From: Acidobacteriota bacterium
Lineage (GTDB): Bacteria; Acidobacteriota; UBA6911
NCBI GenBank assembly: GCA_012719355.1
Contig: JAAYAM010000183.1
Span: 1-56,444, forward strand
Direction: 5' to 3'
Length of the DNA: 56,444 nt
Positions 33,083-41,892 of the stretch are shown here, piece by piece (within the stretch, counting starts at the first letter, position 1; each line of letters opens with the position of its first letter). Made by a program: the position numbers and the translations under genes. The notes beneath the pieces were generated by a model. That model was not told the DNA's origin. It was given only the letters and a program-made list of their open reading frames with translations, and made no database searches.

Positions 33083-34052
33083 TTATTTTCGCCAGTCGTA
33101 TCAAAAGTTCCTCAAGTCTTCTTTCGTATTCGGCTTCCGACATACCCGCTTTTTCGTACTTCAGCGCTTCGATCTCGGCCTCCACTTCGCGTGCCTCGTT
33201 TGACAGGCGCTGTTGTTCGGCTGTCAGAGAACCCGCCGCATCCGAAGTACCCGCATCGAGGAATGTGGCCATGGCAAGAAGCCCCTCGCCGTTTTCCGGC
33301 GCAGGCCTGCTTTCAGCCTTGCCGTCACCGTTATCTTCCAAAACCGGATGCTCCGTCTGCAGTTTTCCTTCGGTCTTGTAGTGTTCTTCGACTTTCCGGT
33401 TCGCATACAGGAAGGCTTCTGCGACGGACAGCCGCCGGTTCCTGTCCGTATCAGCGGCGTCGTCCCCGAGCGCTTCGATAAAGTAGCGGCCGAAACTGGT
33501 CTGGTTCTTTTCCATGCCGCTCCTGGTAGCGGTGATGACGATGCTTCCCTTTTGTGACAGGTCGCCGAGACTCCCTCCGCTGCAGCTCGTGGTATTGACG
33601 ATGACAAATCGTCCGGCAGGGATTGAGTACAGCATCGAAGCCAGTTCGGCGGCGGTCGGATCGGGTCCCACGAGGTTGAGTTTGTATGTCTCGCCGTCGT
33701 AGTTGCCGTGCCCGCCGATATAGACGAAAACGAGATCGTTCTGATTGACTGCCGCCGCCAGCCGCCGGCACACATCCTGAAGATCGGAACGGGTCGACTT
33801 GTGCTGTATCAGTGCCGAATCTCTGGCGGGATCGTCAAACAGGACAGTAATTCCGTCACGGGGAATGGCCATGCGCTCCTCCAGCACGGATCTCAGCTCG
33901 GTCAGTTCCTTCAGGTACATGTCCTGCAGCTGGGGATCGCCGCTCACCCCCGTGATCAGAATGGCCCATCGCGCGCCCGGTTCAGTCGCAGCCGCCAGGT
34001 GCGCCATCAGCAGAACGACTGCGGCCATCGTTGCTCCCCGGTTCCGTTTCAT
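33063..34052 (-). CDS. C13/caspase-like cysteine protease with EF-hand motif
   Basis: 329 residues. A hydrophobic N-terminus (about 8-22) looks like a signal peptide. The catalytic pair is intact: H115 in YIGGHGNYDG and C157 in NTTSCSGG, as in C13 (legumain-type) and other clan CD peptidases. Behind it, DTDRNRRLSVAE at 201-212 matches a 12-residue EF-hand calcium loop (D1, D3, N5, S9, E12), and a second small acidic turn DNGDG follows at 240-244. The last 50 residues form a charged coiled coil. I use the start at 34052, which overlaps the stop of the preceding gene in an ATGA; the longer start at 34082 is less likely. Calcium-dependent activity is inference. Confidence 0.8.
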   Translation of the reverse strand: MKRNRGATMAAVVLLMAHLAAATEPGARWAILITGVSGDPQLQDMYLKELTELRSVLEERMAIPRDGITVLFDDPARDSALIQHKSTRSDLQDVCRRLAAAVNQNDLVFVYIGGHGNYDGETYKLNLVGPDPTAAELASMLYSIPAGRFVIVNTTSCSGGSLGDLSQKGSIVITATRSGMEKNQTSFGRYFIEALGDDAADTDRNRRLSVAEAFLYANRKVEEHYKTEGKLQTEHPVLEDNGDGKAESRPAPENGEGLLAMATFLDAGTSDAAGSLTAEQQRLSNEAREVEAEIEALKYEKAGMSEAEYERRLEELLIRLAKINARLQK

Positions 34053-36340
34053 GCCAGCCCCCTGCGTTTTCTCAGGATCCATTCCGCCGATATCAGCCCC
34101 ACCAGCAGCAGAAACAGAAACGGCATATCCCAGAGCTCTTTCTCTTCCAGATGCGAGGACGATCCTTTGTCGATGTAGGAAATGTCTTCGGCAATGGTGC
34201 CGGCATTGTCCGGCGTGTAGTAACGTCCTCCGCTTTCCGACGCCAGCCGTTTGAGAAGGGCGGAATTCATCGAGGCGTTGTGAAATTCCTTCGTGGATCC
34301 GGCGACAAGGAAATTTGATTTTGCTCTTCCCAGACTCCTGCTGCCCTGGAATGCCTCCGACGTGATTTCGTAAATCCCTTCTTCCTCAGGCTTGAATGCG
34401 GCTACATAGGATCCGTCCTTCTCGACATCCCATGAGAAATGGAGTGGCGTCGATCGGCCCGACGGCGATTTAACCTGGGCGGTCACCTGGGCGTTGTTAA
34501 GCGGGAGGAACGACTCATCGTTGACTTCCGCCCGTATGACGGCAGTCTCATCGGGAGCATAGTAACTCTCTTCTGTGCCCGTACCGACCGGGTCCGGAAC
34601 ATCGCTCACCAGCCAGCGCAGCATCTGTTTCCAGAATAGCTCCTGGAAGTTGTCGCTATGGACATTCCCCATTTTCCAGCGCCAGCTTGATGCTGTCGTG
34701 AATGCCACGGACTTGCCTCTCCCGAAGCGCTGGAAAGCCAGCAAAACGGGATCTGCGCCGCCCGCAGCGCGTGAGTCGGCCATGGCAAGAACGGTCGCAC
34801 CCGGCTTCGGCCCGGCAACACGGTTGAACCCGACCAGAGCCGGGGCATCCGTCCACCGCTTCCGGTTCTGATCTTTCGCCAGTGAGATGCGGGTGATCGG
34901 GTGCTGGTAGCCGTAATCTGTCAGCCGCACTTTGAATTCGGTGTCTTCGAATCCCTGAGTATCTCGAGCGCCTGCACCGAGATTGACCGGAAGCATGTCC
35001 TGGATCGGCGTGTTGACATATCCTCCCTGGCCGAACGAGTTTCTGCCGCCGATCATCAGAAATCCTCCTCCACGCCGGCTGACGAAATCGGAAATTATCC
35101 GAAGCTGATCGAATGTGAAGAAACTCGCTTCCACGCTTCCAAGCAGTATCGCTTTGTATTTGAACAGCTCCGCCCTGTCAGTCGGGAAACCCTTTTCGAG
35201 TGTCGCCGGAGATTCGATCCCCTGGCGCAGGAACTTACCGTCGGCCTGACGCAGCAACGTTACGAGCCGCACGTTCCGGTCCTGCACCGCAGCACGCCTG
35301 AGGAACGCGTATTCCCATCGGGGTTCGCCCTCAACATAGAGGATTTCAGGATGCGCATCATCCACCTCCACCAGGACAGTCCGGTCATTGTTCTCCTTGA
35401 TAATCTCGTCCTGGAACGGATCCACGCGGAACTTGAACTCCCTTGGGCCACCGGTCTGGCTGCTGAAATGTGTCCGGTAGACTTTTACTTCTCCATCGCT
35501 CCCCAGTGTGATCTCCTGGTTCTGCAGCAGGCGGTTCCGGTCCAGCACAAGGAGGCGGGCGCGCCTGCCCGCATACCCGTTTGACCGCACCGAGACCTCC
35601 GCCTCCATGACCGTATCCCTAAGTACTTTCCTCGCAGTCGTGACTCCCGTGATTTCGGTGTCGTGCAGAAAAGAGGTGGAACCGATGCCGACGGTGTAGA
35701 TGGGAGTATTGCGCGCCCGCAACCGGGATGCGGTCCGGTCCAGGTCGCTCGAACGATTATCCGCGCCGTCGGTGATGAGGACGATTCCCGCAGCAGGAAC
35801 GTTTGCCAGTTCGCCGGAAATCTGGTCGAGAGTCCTCTCGAGGTCTGTCACCTGGCCGTGGCGTGCGGTGTCTTCGAATGCCTGGACGCGCTCTGCCGAA
35901 TGCGAGAACCGGAAGAAGCGTAGCTTGAACTTCTTCCCTAGTTCATCAAGCCATGGGTTGTCCGCGGACCGGAGAAGGTGACGTTCAACGTCGAGCCTGG
36001 ACTGCCCCTCCGGGCCGTCCCTGATCTCCATGCTCTTGCTGGCGTCATAAGCGACAGCGACAAAGCTCTCCTGCGGCAGCACGGAGTGGATCCGCAAGAC
36101 AGGCTGGAGAAGAATGAGAATGATGACGAGAAAAGCGGCGGCCCTGAGCGACGACAAGCCATAACGCCAGGACCACGGGAGCGCCGCTGCCGACGCCCGA
36201 TAGATGAACCATGCGCCGGCCAGGGCGCCGGCCAGAAGAATCCATGTCACATACGGAGGCCAGTAGGGATCGAATGCGATCGTACCCCTCTCGTACAGCA
36301 GCGGCCGGTATTTGAAAAGCAGTTCGAAAATCGCGGTCAT
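34049..36340 (-). CDS. Membrane VWA / glutamine-amidotransferase-like protein
   Basis: 763 residues. Two N-terminal helices (about 30-48 and 65-86) precede a VWA domain with MIDAS D99-x-S101-x-S103 (YDASKSM) and VLITDGADN near 185. A class I amidotransferase-like region contains FVSRRGGGFLMIGGRNSFG at about 430-450, without an evident catalytic cysteine. Beta-sandwich domains and a final helix (MPFLFLLLVGLISAEWIL) end the protein. The layout is shared with the BatA-like protein downstream, and both put the MIDAS at residues 99-103. It is the second gene of the operon. Confidence 0.85.
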   Translation of the reverse strand: MTAIFELLFKYRPLLYERGTIAFDPYWPPYVTWILLAGALAGAWFIYRASAAALPWSWRYGLSSLRAAAFLVIILILLQPVLRIHSVLPQESFVAVAYDASKSMEIRDGPEGQSRLDVERHLLRSADNPWLDELGKKFKLRFFRFSHSAERVQAFEDTARHGQVTDLERTLDQISGELANVPAAGIVLITDGADNRSSDLDRTASRLRARNTPIYTVGIGSTSFLHDTEITGVTTARKVLRDTVMEAEVSVRSNGYAGRRARLLVLDRNRLLQNQEITLGSDGEVKVYRTHFSSQTGGPREFKFRVDPFQDEIIKENNDRTVLVEVDDAHPEILYVEGEPRWEYAFLRRAAVQDRNVRLVTLLRQADGKFLRQGIESPATLEKGFPTDRAELFKYKAILLGSVEASFFTFDQLRIISDFVSRRGGGFLMIGGRNSFGQGGYVNTPIQDMLPVNLGAGARDTQGFEDTEFKVRLTDYGYQHPITRISLAKDQNRKRWTDAPALVGFNRVAGPKPGATVLAMADSRAAGGADPVLLAFQRFGRGKSVAFTTASSWRWKMGNVHSDNFQELFWKQMLRWLVSDVPDPVGTGTEESYYAPDETAVIRAEVNDESFLPLNNAQVTAQVKSPSGRSTPLHFSWDVEKDGSYVAAFKPEEEGIYEITSEAFQGSRSLGRAKSNFLVAGSTKEFHNASMNSALLKRLASESGGRYYTPDNAGTIAEDISYIDKGSSSHLEEKELWDMPFLFLLLVGLISAEWILRKRRGLA

Positions 36341-36383
36341 AGGCCCCCTGACCTGATTCTGAAGATGTGAACTACCCGGGCCC

Positions 36384-37202
36384 TCAGTGGCTCATAGCAT
36401 AAACGATTGCATTTATGCCGATCTGGTAAGCGTAGGTTGAAAACCTGGCCGGAAATCCGGGCAAATCGGCCCATTCCCAGGCATCACCCAGATCAGTGTT
36501 CCAGTTGATTATTACGATAAGCCTCCCGCGTTCGTCAAAAATGCCGCGACAGTGAGGATGAAAGCCATCCTGCTCGTGGGTCTGATCGGAATACATCGCA
36601 TTCCCGACGTTGGGGATCTGAACAATGCGGTTGATATTGTAATAAGAGTGGAATATGGGGTGGCTCATGGGAAGCTCGACTATTTTCGAGCCGGGAAGAA
36701 TCCGGGAGATCTGCCGTTCGAAATTAGTCCACTCCCAGCTCCCCCAGAAATCGTCACAGAACAGGAACCCTCCCCTGTTGAGATATTCCCTCAGCGCAGT
36801 CACTTCCTGTTCGGTCAGGTTCCAGTGACCGCACTCAACCGAGTAGATGAAGGGATAATCGAACATCTCCGGATCGGTGGGGGCGATGGTCCGTGGCTCG
36901 GACGCCACCCGTATGTTGGTGAGCCTGCGGACGCCAAGGATGAACTGCCGGTCAGACTTCGGCCAATCTGTATACCAGGCTTTGTAGTACCCGGATGGTC
37001 CTAATCCCGTATACACCATTCTCACGAATGTAAACTCCGGAGTACCGTGATACTGAGTGAAGGGACCGTCGCTGGGGGGACCCAGGGGTCCCGGCGAATT
37101 CAATGGCTGGGCAAATGCCGCCATAAGGCCAAGAAAAGCAAGCAGGGCGGAGAGGATAATTCGATTGTTGGAAATGACATCTCTTTGTCTTTGCAATCCC
37201 AT
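36384..37202 (-). CDS. DUF4159 domain secreted protein (second copy)
   Basis: 272 residues with a signal peptide-like segment at about 14-31 (ILSALLAFLGLMAAFAQ). The DUF4159 core contains YLNRGGFLFCDDFWGSWEW and ends GINAIVYAMSH. Compared with the copy at 29667-30404 it has an extra proline/glycine-rich linker after the signal peptide and a cysteine in GGFLFCDD where the other copy has valine. It is the first gene of the operon, 43 bases ahead of the VWA/amidotransferase-like gene. Function is unknown. Confidence 0.83.
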   Translation of the reverse strand: MGLQRQRDVISNNRIILSALLAFLGLMAAFAQPLNSPGPLGPPSDGPFTQYHGTPEFTFVRMVYTGLGPSGYYKAWYTDWPKSDRQFILGVRRLTNIRVASEPRTIAPTDPEMFDYPFIYSVECGHWNLTEQEVTALREYLNRGGFLFCDDFWGSWEWTNFERQISRILPGSKIVELPMSHPIFHSYYNINRIVQIPNVGNAMYSDQTHEQDGFHPHCRGIFDERGRLIVIINWNTDLGDAWEWADLPGFPARFSTYAYQIGINAIVYAMSH

Positions 37203-37219
37203 CTACCCAAGGCAATATC

Positions 37220-37225
37220 AGTATA
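37220..37225 (-). promoter_or_regulatory. Possible -10 box of the DUF4159-MoxR-VWA operon
   Basis: TATACT on the minus strand, 18 bases before the ATG at 37202, with TGGCTT at about 16 bases further upstream as a weak -35 match. It is the only promoter-like signal in the 55-base gap before the operon, so it is offered tentatively. Confidence 0.25.
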
Positions 37226-37257
37226 GCAGATGGGAAAAGAGAAGCCAGACGGCAGAA

Positions 37258-38631
37258 TCACTCCTGGCCGGCGACGGCGGCAGAATTTTTCGAGTCCCGA
37301 TCATTAGCGATGGACTGGAGGGCCGGCTTCAGCAGCGCTGCCGGGCCGCGGACGAGGAGGATGCGCCCGCCGGGGAAAATCCACTGGTTGGCCGCCCGCC
37401 GGATGGCGTCTGCGTCGCACCGCATCACCTGCGCGGGAAAGATCGCAGCATAATTACTGCCGAGGTGATACAGCTCCGAGTCCAGTATGATCCTGCAGAT
37501 GCCTTCGGTGGTTACAAGGTCCCGGTTGAATTCCTCTATGAAAAACGCCTTGGCCGTTTCCAGCTCCTCTGGAGACACCTCGCCTGTCTTGAGTTCCTCA
37601 GCGATTCGTTCGACGGTCTGGATCTGTTCGACCGCCTGCTCCACGGCTGCCTGACCCTGAACATAGAAAGGACTCGACATGCGCCGCCCATCAGTGGCGA
37701 CCGTCACCAGCGATGTGGGCAACGCCTTCGTCAGACGCGCCTCGAAGATATGGGCCGCCAGCCGTGCATTCACGAAAGCCGATTCGTGACGAGCGGGAAA
37801 AAGGTTTCCTATGATGAACTGGGCCGCCGTCGAATCGGGATCATCTTCAAAGAAAACCTGCCTTCCCGCAGGATTGCGCGGCGGAAGGAAAGTGAAAGGC
37901 ACGTCGTCTTTCCGAACCCAGACGCCCCAGATCCGCGATGCTCTCTGAAGCACCTGATCAGGGGAGACATTCCCGACAACCACCAGTGATGCCTGACCCG
38001 GGGAGAAGAACCTGCGGTAGAAAAGCCGCACGTCACCGAGTCCTATATTCGATGCTGTCACATACGTACCCTGGATGGGTCTCCCATACGTGGTGCCGCT
38101 GTAAAGCGTTTCGTGGAACCGGGCATGAATGTTCCGGCGCGGATCAGGAGTTTTCCGAATTTCCTCTATGAGCGATTCTTTCACCGAGTTGAAATCGGCT
38201 TCGTTGAACTGAGCCTCGGCAACCACCTGATAAAGCAGGAGGAGGGATCGTTCGACTTTTGAGCTTTCTCCCTTCAGGATGAAGCGGAAGCCGTCCCAGT
38301 CAGACTTTACCTCGAGCGTAGCGCCGATATAGGAGAGTTCATCCTGGATGCTCTGCATGGTCTTGTCGACTGTGGCCTTCCCAAACATCCTGGAAACCAG
38401 GTTGGCCAGTCCCCCCTTGCTTTCCGTATCGAAGGCGGAGCCATAGCGCACGACAAGCCCGATGGTCATGCTCTCGCCAAGGCGCTCTGTCGGCACGACC
38501 GTAATCTGCAGATCGTTGAGCAGGCGCTTCGTGTGCAGATCAGGCAGAGGGACGTTATTCCCACCCGATGCCATACATAACGGAACCAGTAAGACAAACA
38601 TAAGTTGAGTAACTATGCTGTTTCGCATCAT
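37258..38631 (-). CDS. M16-family-like protein lacking the zinc-binding motif
   Basis: About 457 residues with a signal peptide (VTQLMFVLLVPLCMASG), so periplasmic. The fold is that of M16 (pitrilysin/PqqL type) proteins: RYGSAFDTESKGGLANLVSRM aligns with the region that normally carries HxxEH. Here H, E and H are replaced by N76, S79 and R80, so zinc binding and proteolysis are lost. Such subunits usually pair with an active M16 partner, but none lies in this window. Three ATGs in a row make the exact start (38631-38637) uncertain. The gene precedes the DUF4159-MoxR operon with about 55 bases between. Confidence 0.8.
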   Translation of the reverse strand: MMRNSIVTQLMFVLLVPLCMASGGNNVPLPDLHTKRLLNDLQITVVPTERLGESMTIGLVVRYGSAFDTESKGGLANLVSRMFGKATVDKTMQSIQDELSYIGATLEVKSDWDGFRFILKGESSKVERSLLLLYQVVAEAQFNEADFNSVKESLIEEIRKTPDPRRNIHARFHETLYSGTTYGRPIQGTYVTASNIGLGDVRLFYRRFFSPGQASLVVVGNVSPDQVLQRASRIWGVWVRKDDVPFTFLPPRNPAGRQVFFEDDPDSTAAQFIIGNLFPARHESAFVNARLAAHIFEARLTKALPTSLVTVATDGRRMSSPFYVQGQAAVEQAVEQIQTVERIAEELKTGEVSPEELETAKAFFIEEFNRDLVTTEGICRIILDSELYHLGSNYAAIFPAQVMRCDADAIRRAANQWIFPGGRILLVRGPAALLKPALQSIANDRDSKNSAAVAGQE

Positions 38632-38775
38632 CATCCATCCCTGAAATCGAAAAGCTATCATATCAAGCGGCATTTATCACATGCTTTTGTTGCCCCGCTC
38701 CTTTCCCTTAGAAGCCCGTGGATCTGATATAATGACGCCTTTCATTTGTGCCAACAGGAGCCAAAGGTCATTACT

Positions 38776-39294
38776 ATGCTGGAGTTTAAGTCTCAACCGC
38801 AAAAATCTTTCAGTCCTGTGATGTTATGGATCTCCGCAGGAGTGCTGGTGGTGCTGCTGGCTGCAGTCTACTTTTTCGTACGCTTCCAGGGGAGCTCGCC
38901 CCAGGCGGGAAGCTCCGGAATAGTGGTCGAAGGTCTGCTGCGGGCCGGCGATACCAATTTCGAGTACTACAAGACCAGGGTCAAAATAGAAAATGTCAAG
39001 GCGGTCCTCGGAATAAGCTTCAATAATGCCAGGATTGCAACGATCTCGGGAACGCTCGTGAATGACGGCGACCGGAAGCTGCACGCGGTGGAAATGCATG
39101 TGACTCTCTTTGATATGTGGGGCAAGGTTTCGAAAGAAAGAACGGCATTCGCACTCAGGCCCGGCAAGGGACTCACCAACAGGCCGATGCAGCCGCTGGA
39201 GCGAAGGGCGTTCACGATCGGAGTCGAGTCGGTCGAGTACTACTGGGATCCGAAACAGATATCGTACGAGATAACCGGCCTCAAATTCGAATGA
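38776..39294 (+). CDS. Single-pass membrane protein with FxLYD-like domain
   Basis: 172 residues. One membrane helix at about 15-36 (VMLWISAGVLVVLLAAVYFFV) is followed by an extracytoplasmic beta domain. The stretch ATISGTLVNDGDRKLHAVEMHVTLFD looks like the FxLYD-type fold seen in small envelope proteins. The ATG at 38776 has AAAGG 8 bases before it; a TTG at 38746 is a weaker choice. A TATAAT lies at 38728-38733. The next gene starts 5 bases after the stop, so the two are likely cotranscribed. Function is unknown. Confidence 0.65.
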   Translation: MLEFKSQPQKSFSPVMLWISAGVLVVLLAAVYFFVRFQGSSPQAGSSGIVVEGLLRAGDTNFEYYKTRVKIENVKAVLGISFNNARIATISGTLVNDGDRKLHAVEMHVTLFDMWGKVSKERTAFALRPGKGLTNRPMQPLERRAFTIGVESVEYYWDPKQISYEITGLKFE

Positions 39295-39298
39295 CCGC

Positions 39299-40546
39299 AT
39301 GACAAAGAAGAGAACATCCGCTGTGGCACGAACCCGAAGACTTCTTCCTGTACTCCTGATCGCTATCCTTTTGCCATGTGTAGGGTGCGACCGATACAGA
39401 GCCAGACAGGAACTCGAACGGGCAGGCTATTTCGCCGAGATCCTCCGACGCGTCGATGCGTCCCGGATCGGACACGACGGTTTCTTTGAGAGGAACCTCC
39501 TCTCTAATCCTTATCCGGAAGTGCGCCGATGGTGCGCGACGGGGTTGGCGCGCATCGGTTCTCCCGAGGCGCTCACTCTCCTCTACCGCTGCTGCAGAGA
39601 AGGAGATGCTGCGGTCAGGGCGGCATCGGCATTCGCGATAGGCGAGATCCAGGATCGTGACGCGCTGCGCTTCAGGCGGCTGGAACCGGATCCCAGGGCA
39701 AGGTTTGAACTGGGCCGGCTTCTCGACGACACGTCTCCGGCCGTGAGAATCCGTGCAATTGAAGCTCTCGGGAAAATCGGCTTCGAGAGCGATGCCGCCC
39801 GCATTCACCGGCACATACACGAACTCCGGGGCGCGACTCCCGAAGAACGCTCGCTCGTGGGATTTGCCGTCACTGCGCTCGTGCGGCTGGGTTATCATGA
39901 CGCGGTGCCCTGTTTCGAAAAACTGGCCGGCGGACATGATCCTGAACTGACAGCACGGGCGATAGACGCCGTGTGCCGGCTCAGGGAAAAACCCGTCTGT
40001 GATCAGGAGCCACCGCCCACGCAATCTCCCGCCGTCTCGGGAATTCCGATGACTGAAGCGGTCGCGCGCACCCTCGCCTTCAGCCGCAACAACCGAACCA
40101 TTGCCGTGATCCATACCACCAGGGGAACGCTGGAGGTCGAACTCTTTCGCGAGGATGCGCCTGCCACTGTCGCGTTCTTCGTCTCGAGCGCGATGCGCGG
40201 GGGATACGATGGAACAAGATTCGACAGGGTTTTTCCGTCAGAGATGGTTGCAGTCGAGGATTTCCGGGACAAAGCGGGGTTCGGCGGCTCGTTGAGAAAT
40301 GAGATCAACATGCGGCCGTTCGAAAGAGGGAGCATCGGGATGACGCTGACCGGCCACGATACCCACTCCGGCGGCTTCTTCATAGCGCTTGCACCGCTTC
40401 CTTACCGCGACGGACTCAACACCTGCTTTGGAAGAGTGGTCAGTGGCATCCAGGTTATGGAAAGGATAGTTCCGGGAGACCGCATTCTTGCGATAGGAAT
40501 AAAAGAGACCGTCCGGGTTTCCGACCGCATCAGGTTCGACAGTTAA
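39299..40546 (+). CDS. Lipoprotein with HEAT-like repeats fused to a cyclophilin domain
   Basis: 415 residues. A lipobox CVGC near residue 30 indicates a lipid anchor. Residues about 35-245 hold HEAT/PBS-lyase-like helical repeats (YPEVRRWCATGLARIGSPEAL; DAAVRAASAFAIGEI; SPAVRIRAIEALGKI). Residues about 260-415 are a cyclophilin-type peptidyl-prolyl isomerase domain (TTRGTLEVELFREDAPATV, FDRVFPSEM, FFIALAPLPYRDG, CFGRVVSGI). The catalytic arginine is kept in FDRV, but several usual active-site positions differ, including H to D before R. It probably helps fold or scaffold outer membrane proteins, by inference. Confidence 0.88.
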   Translation: MTKKRTSAVARTRRLLPVLLIAILLPCVGCDRYRARQELERAGYFAEILRRVDASRIGHDGFFERNLLSNPYPEVRRWCATGLARIGSPEALTLLYRCCREGDAAVRAASAFAIGEIQDRDALRFRRLEPDPRARFELGRLLDDTSPAVRIRAIEALGKIGFESDAARIHRHIHELRGATPEERSLVGFAVTALVRLGYHDAVPCFEKLAGGHDPELTARAIDAVCRLREKPVCDQEPPPTQSPAVSGIPMTEAVARTLAFSRNNRTIAVIHTTRGTLEVELFREDAPATVAFFVSSAMRGGYDGTRFDRVFPSEMVAVEDFRDKAGFGGSLRNEINMRPFERGSIGMTLTGHDTHSGGFFIALAPLPYRDGLNTCFGRVVSGIQVMERIVPGDRILAIGIKETVRVSDRIRFDS

Positions 40547-40591
40547 CAGTTAGAAGCTGTAGATGGCTGATGTTGCATCCAGGGCAACGGC

Positions 40592-41350
40592 ATGACGGAA
40601 GGTATGGATCTCCTGATAGCAGGATTGGCGGCTGTCTTCGCAGGTGCGGTCAATGCCCTCGCGGGAGGAGGGACGCTGATCACCTTCCCGGTGCTGCTGT
40701 TGATCGGAGTTCCCCCACTTTCGGCGAATATCACAAACACTGTGGCGCTGTGTCCGGGGTACCTGGGCGCCACGCTCGCCCAGACAGGGGATCTCGGCGG
40801 GCAGAAGAAACGGCTCTTTCTGATGCTGCCTGTGGGATTGACCGGGGGAGCCGTGGGCGCGACACTGCTGCTGATGACAACCGAAGAGCTCTTCCAGGCT
40901 CTCGTGCCGTATCTCATCCTGACAGCATCCCTGCTGGTCGCAATCCAGGAACCGGTCCGAAAAAGGCTGGCGCGGCGGCCCGAAGCTGAGACGCGGGCGC
41001 CAGGGATCTGGAGCATGGTACCGATCGGGCTGGCGGCCGTGTACGGAGGCTATTTCGGCGCGGGTCTCAGCGTGATTGTCCTTGCCGCCCTGGCGCTGAC
41101 TCTCGACGATTCTCTGACGCGGCTCAACGCGTCGAAACAGGCGATAGCTTTGAGCGCGAACATTGCGGCTGCGGTTTATTTTCTGTTTTCAGGCAGGGTA
41201 CTGTGGCTCACGGCGCTGATCATGGCTGCAGGCGCTCTCGCCGGCGGTTTCCTGGGAGGACGGCTCGCCGGCAGCATCAAAGCCTCCACCTTGCGCCGGA
41301 TCGTGGTAGCGATCGGAATAACAGTCGCGGTAATCTACTTCAGGACGTGA
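40592..41350 (+). CDS. TSUP family (TauE/SafE) membrane exporter
   Basis: 252 residues with about eight hydrophobic segments in two halves, the pattern of the TauE/SafE sulfite and sulfoacetate exporter family. The first half opens with AGAVNALAGGGTLITFPVLLLIG, the usual glycine-rich signature, and the second with GGYFGAGLSVIVLAAL. The exported anion is unknown. The gene ends 20 bases before the acetyltransferase gene. Confidence 0.9.
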   Translation: MTEGMDLLIAGLAAVFAGAVNALAGGGTLITFPVLLLIGVPPLSANITNTVALCPGYLGATLAQTGDLGGQKKRLFLMLPVGLTGGAVGATLLLMTTEELFQALVPYLILTASLLVAIQEPVRKRLARRPEAETRAPGIWSMVPIGLAAVYGGYFGAGLSVIVLAALALTLDDSLTRLNASKQAIALSANIAAAVYFLFSGRVLWLTALIMAAGALAGGFLGGRLAGSIKASTLRRIVVAIGITVAVIYFRT

Positions 41351-41370
41351 ATCCAAGCGAGGAAGACTCA

Positions 41371-41892
41371 ATGCATGCTGAATTCGACGTAACTCTCCGG
41401 CCTTACACGCTCAACGACTGCACCGACGTGTATGAGGCGGTGCGTGAGTCCCTTGCGGAACTTATTCCCTGGATGCCGTGGTGCCACCCGGAGTATTCGA
41501 TCGACGAAACCCGAACCTGGCTCGAGACACAGGTAGATGCTTTTCACCAGGGGAGCGAATTCGAATTTGCCATGGTGTCGAAAACAGGTCGTTATCTGGG
41601 AGGCTGTGGATTGAACAGGATCGACCGGATCAACCGCGTGGCCAACCTAGGGTATTGGGTGAGATCCGGCGCCACGTCCCGTGGAGTCGCGACCGCGGCC
41701 GTCAGGAAACTATACGGCTGGGGCCTCAGGCACACCGACCTGGTCCGTTTCGAGATCCTCATTGCGGTGGAGAACCGCGCCAGCCGCCGCGTTGCCGAGA
41801 AAGCCGGAGCCCACCCGGAAGGAATCCTTCGCAACCGGGTGCTGCTTCAGAGCCTGCCGCATGACGCCGCCGTTTATTCGCTGATCCGCTGA
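41371..41892 (+). CDS. GNAT acetyltransferase (RimJ/RimL type)
   Basis: 173 residues. The RimJ/RimL-like layout is clear: VTLRPYTLNDCTDVYEAV at the start, GGCGLNRIDRINRVANLGYWV in the centre, a variant acetyl-CoA loop (RSGATSRGVATAAV), and ENRASRRVAEKAGAHPEGI at the end. It would transfer an acetyl group from acetyl-CoA to an amine, possibly a protein N-terminus. The ATG at 41371 has GAGGAA before it. Its stop abuts the convergent VWA gene. Confidence 0.9.
   Translation: MHAEFDVTLRPYTLNDCTDVYEAVRESLAELIPWMPWCHPEYSIDETRTWLETQVDAFHQGSEFEFAMVSKTGRYLGGCGLNRIDRINRVANLGYWVRSGATSRGVATAAVRKLYGWGLRHTDLVRFEILIAVENRASRRVAEKAGAHPEGILRNRVLLQSLPHDAAVYSLIR

Noticed and set aside
33063-34052. Type III CRISPR-associated or toxin-type caspase system
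   Set aside because: No CRISPR array, Csm/Cmr gene, gasdermin or TPR-CHAT partner is present; the protease belongs to an envelope operon.
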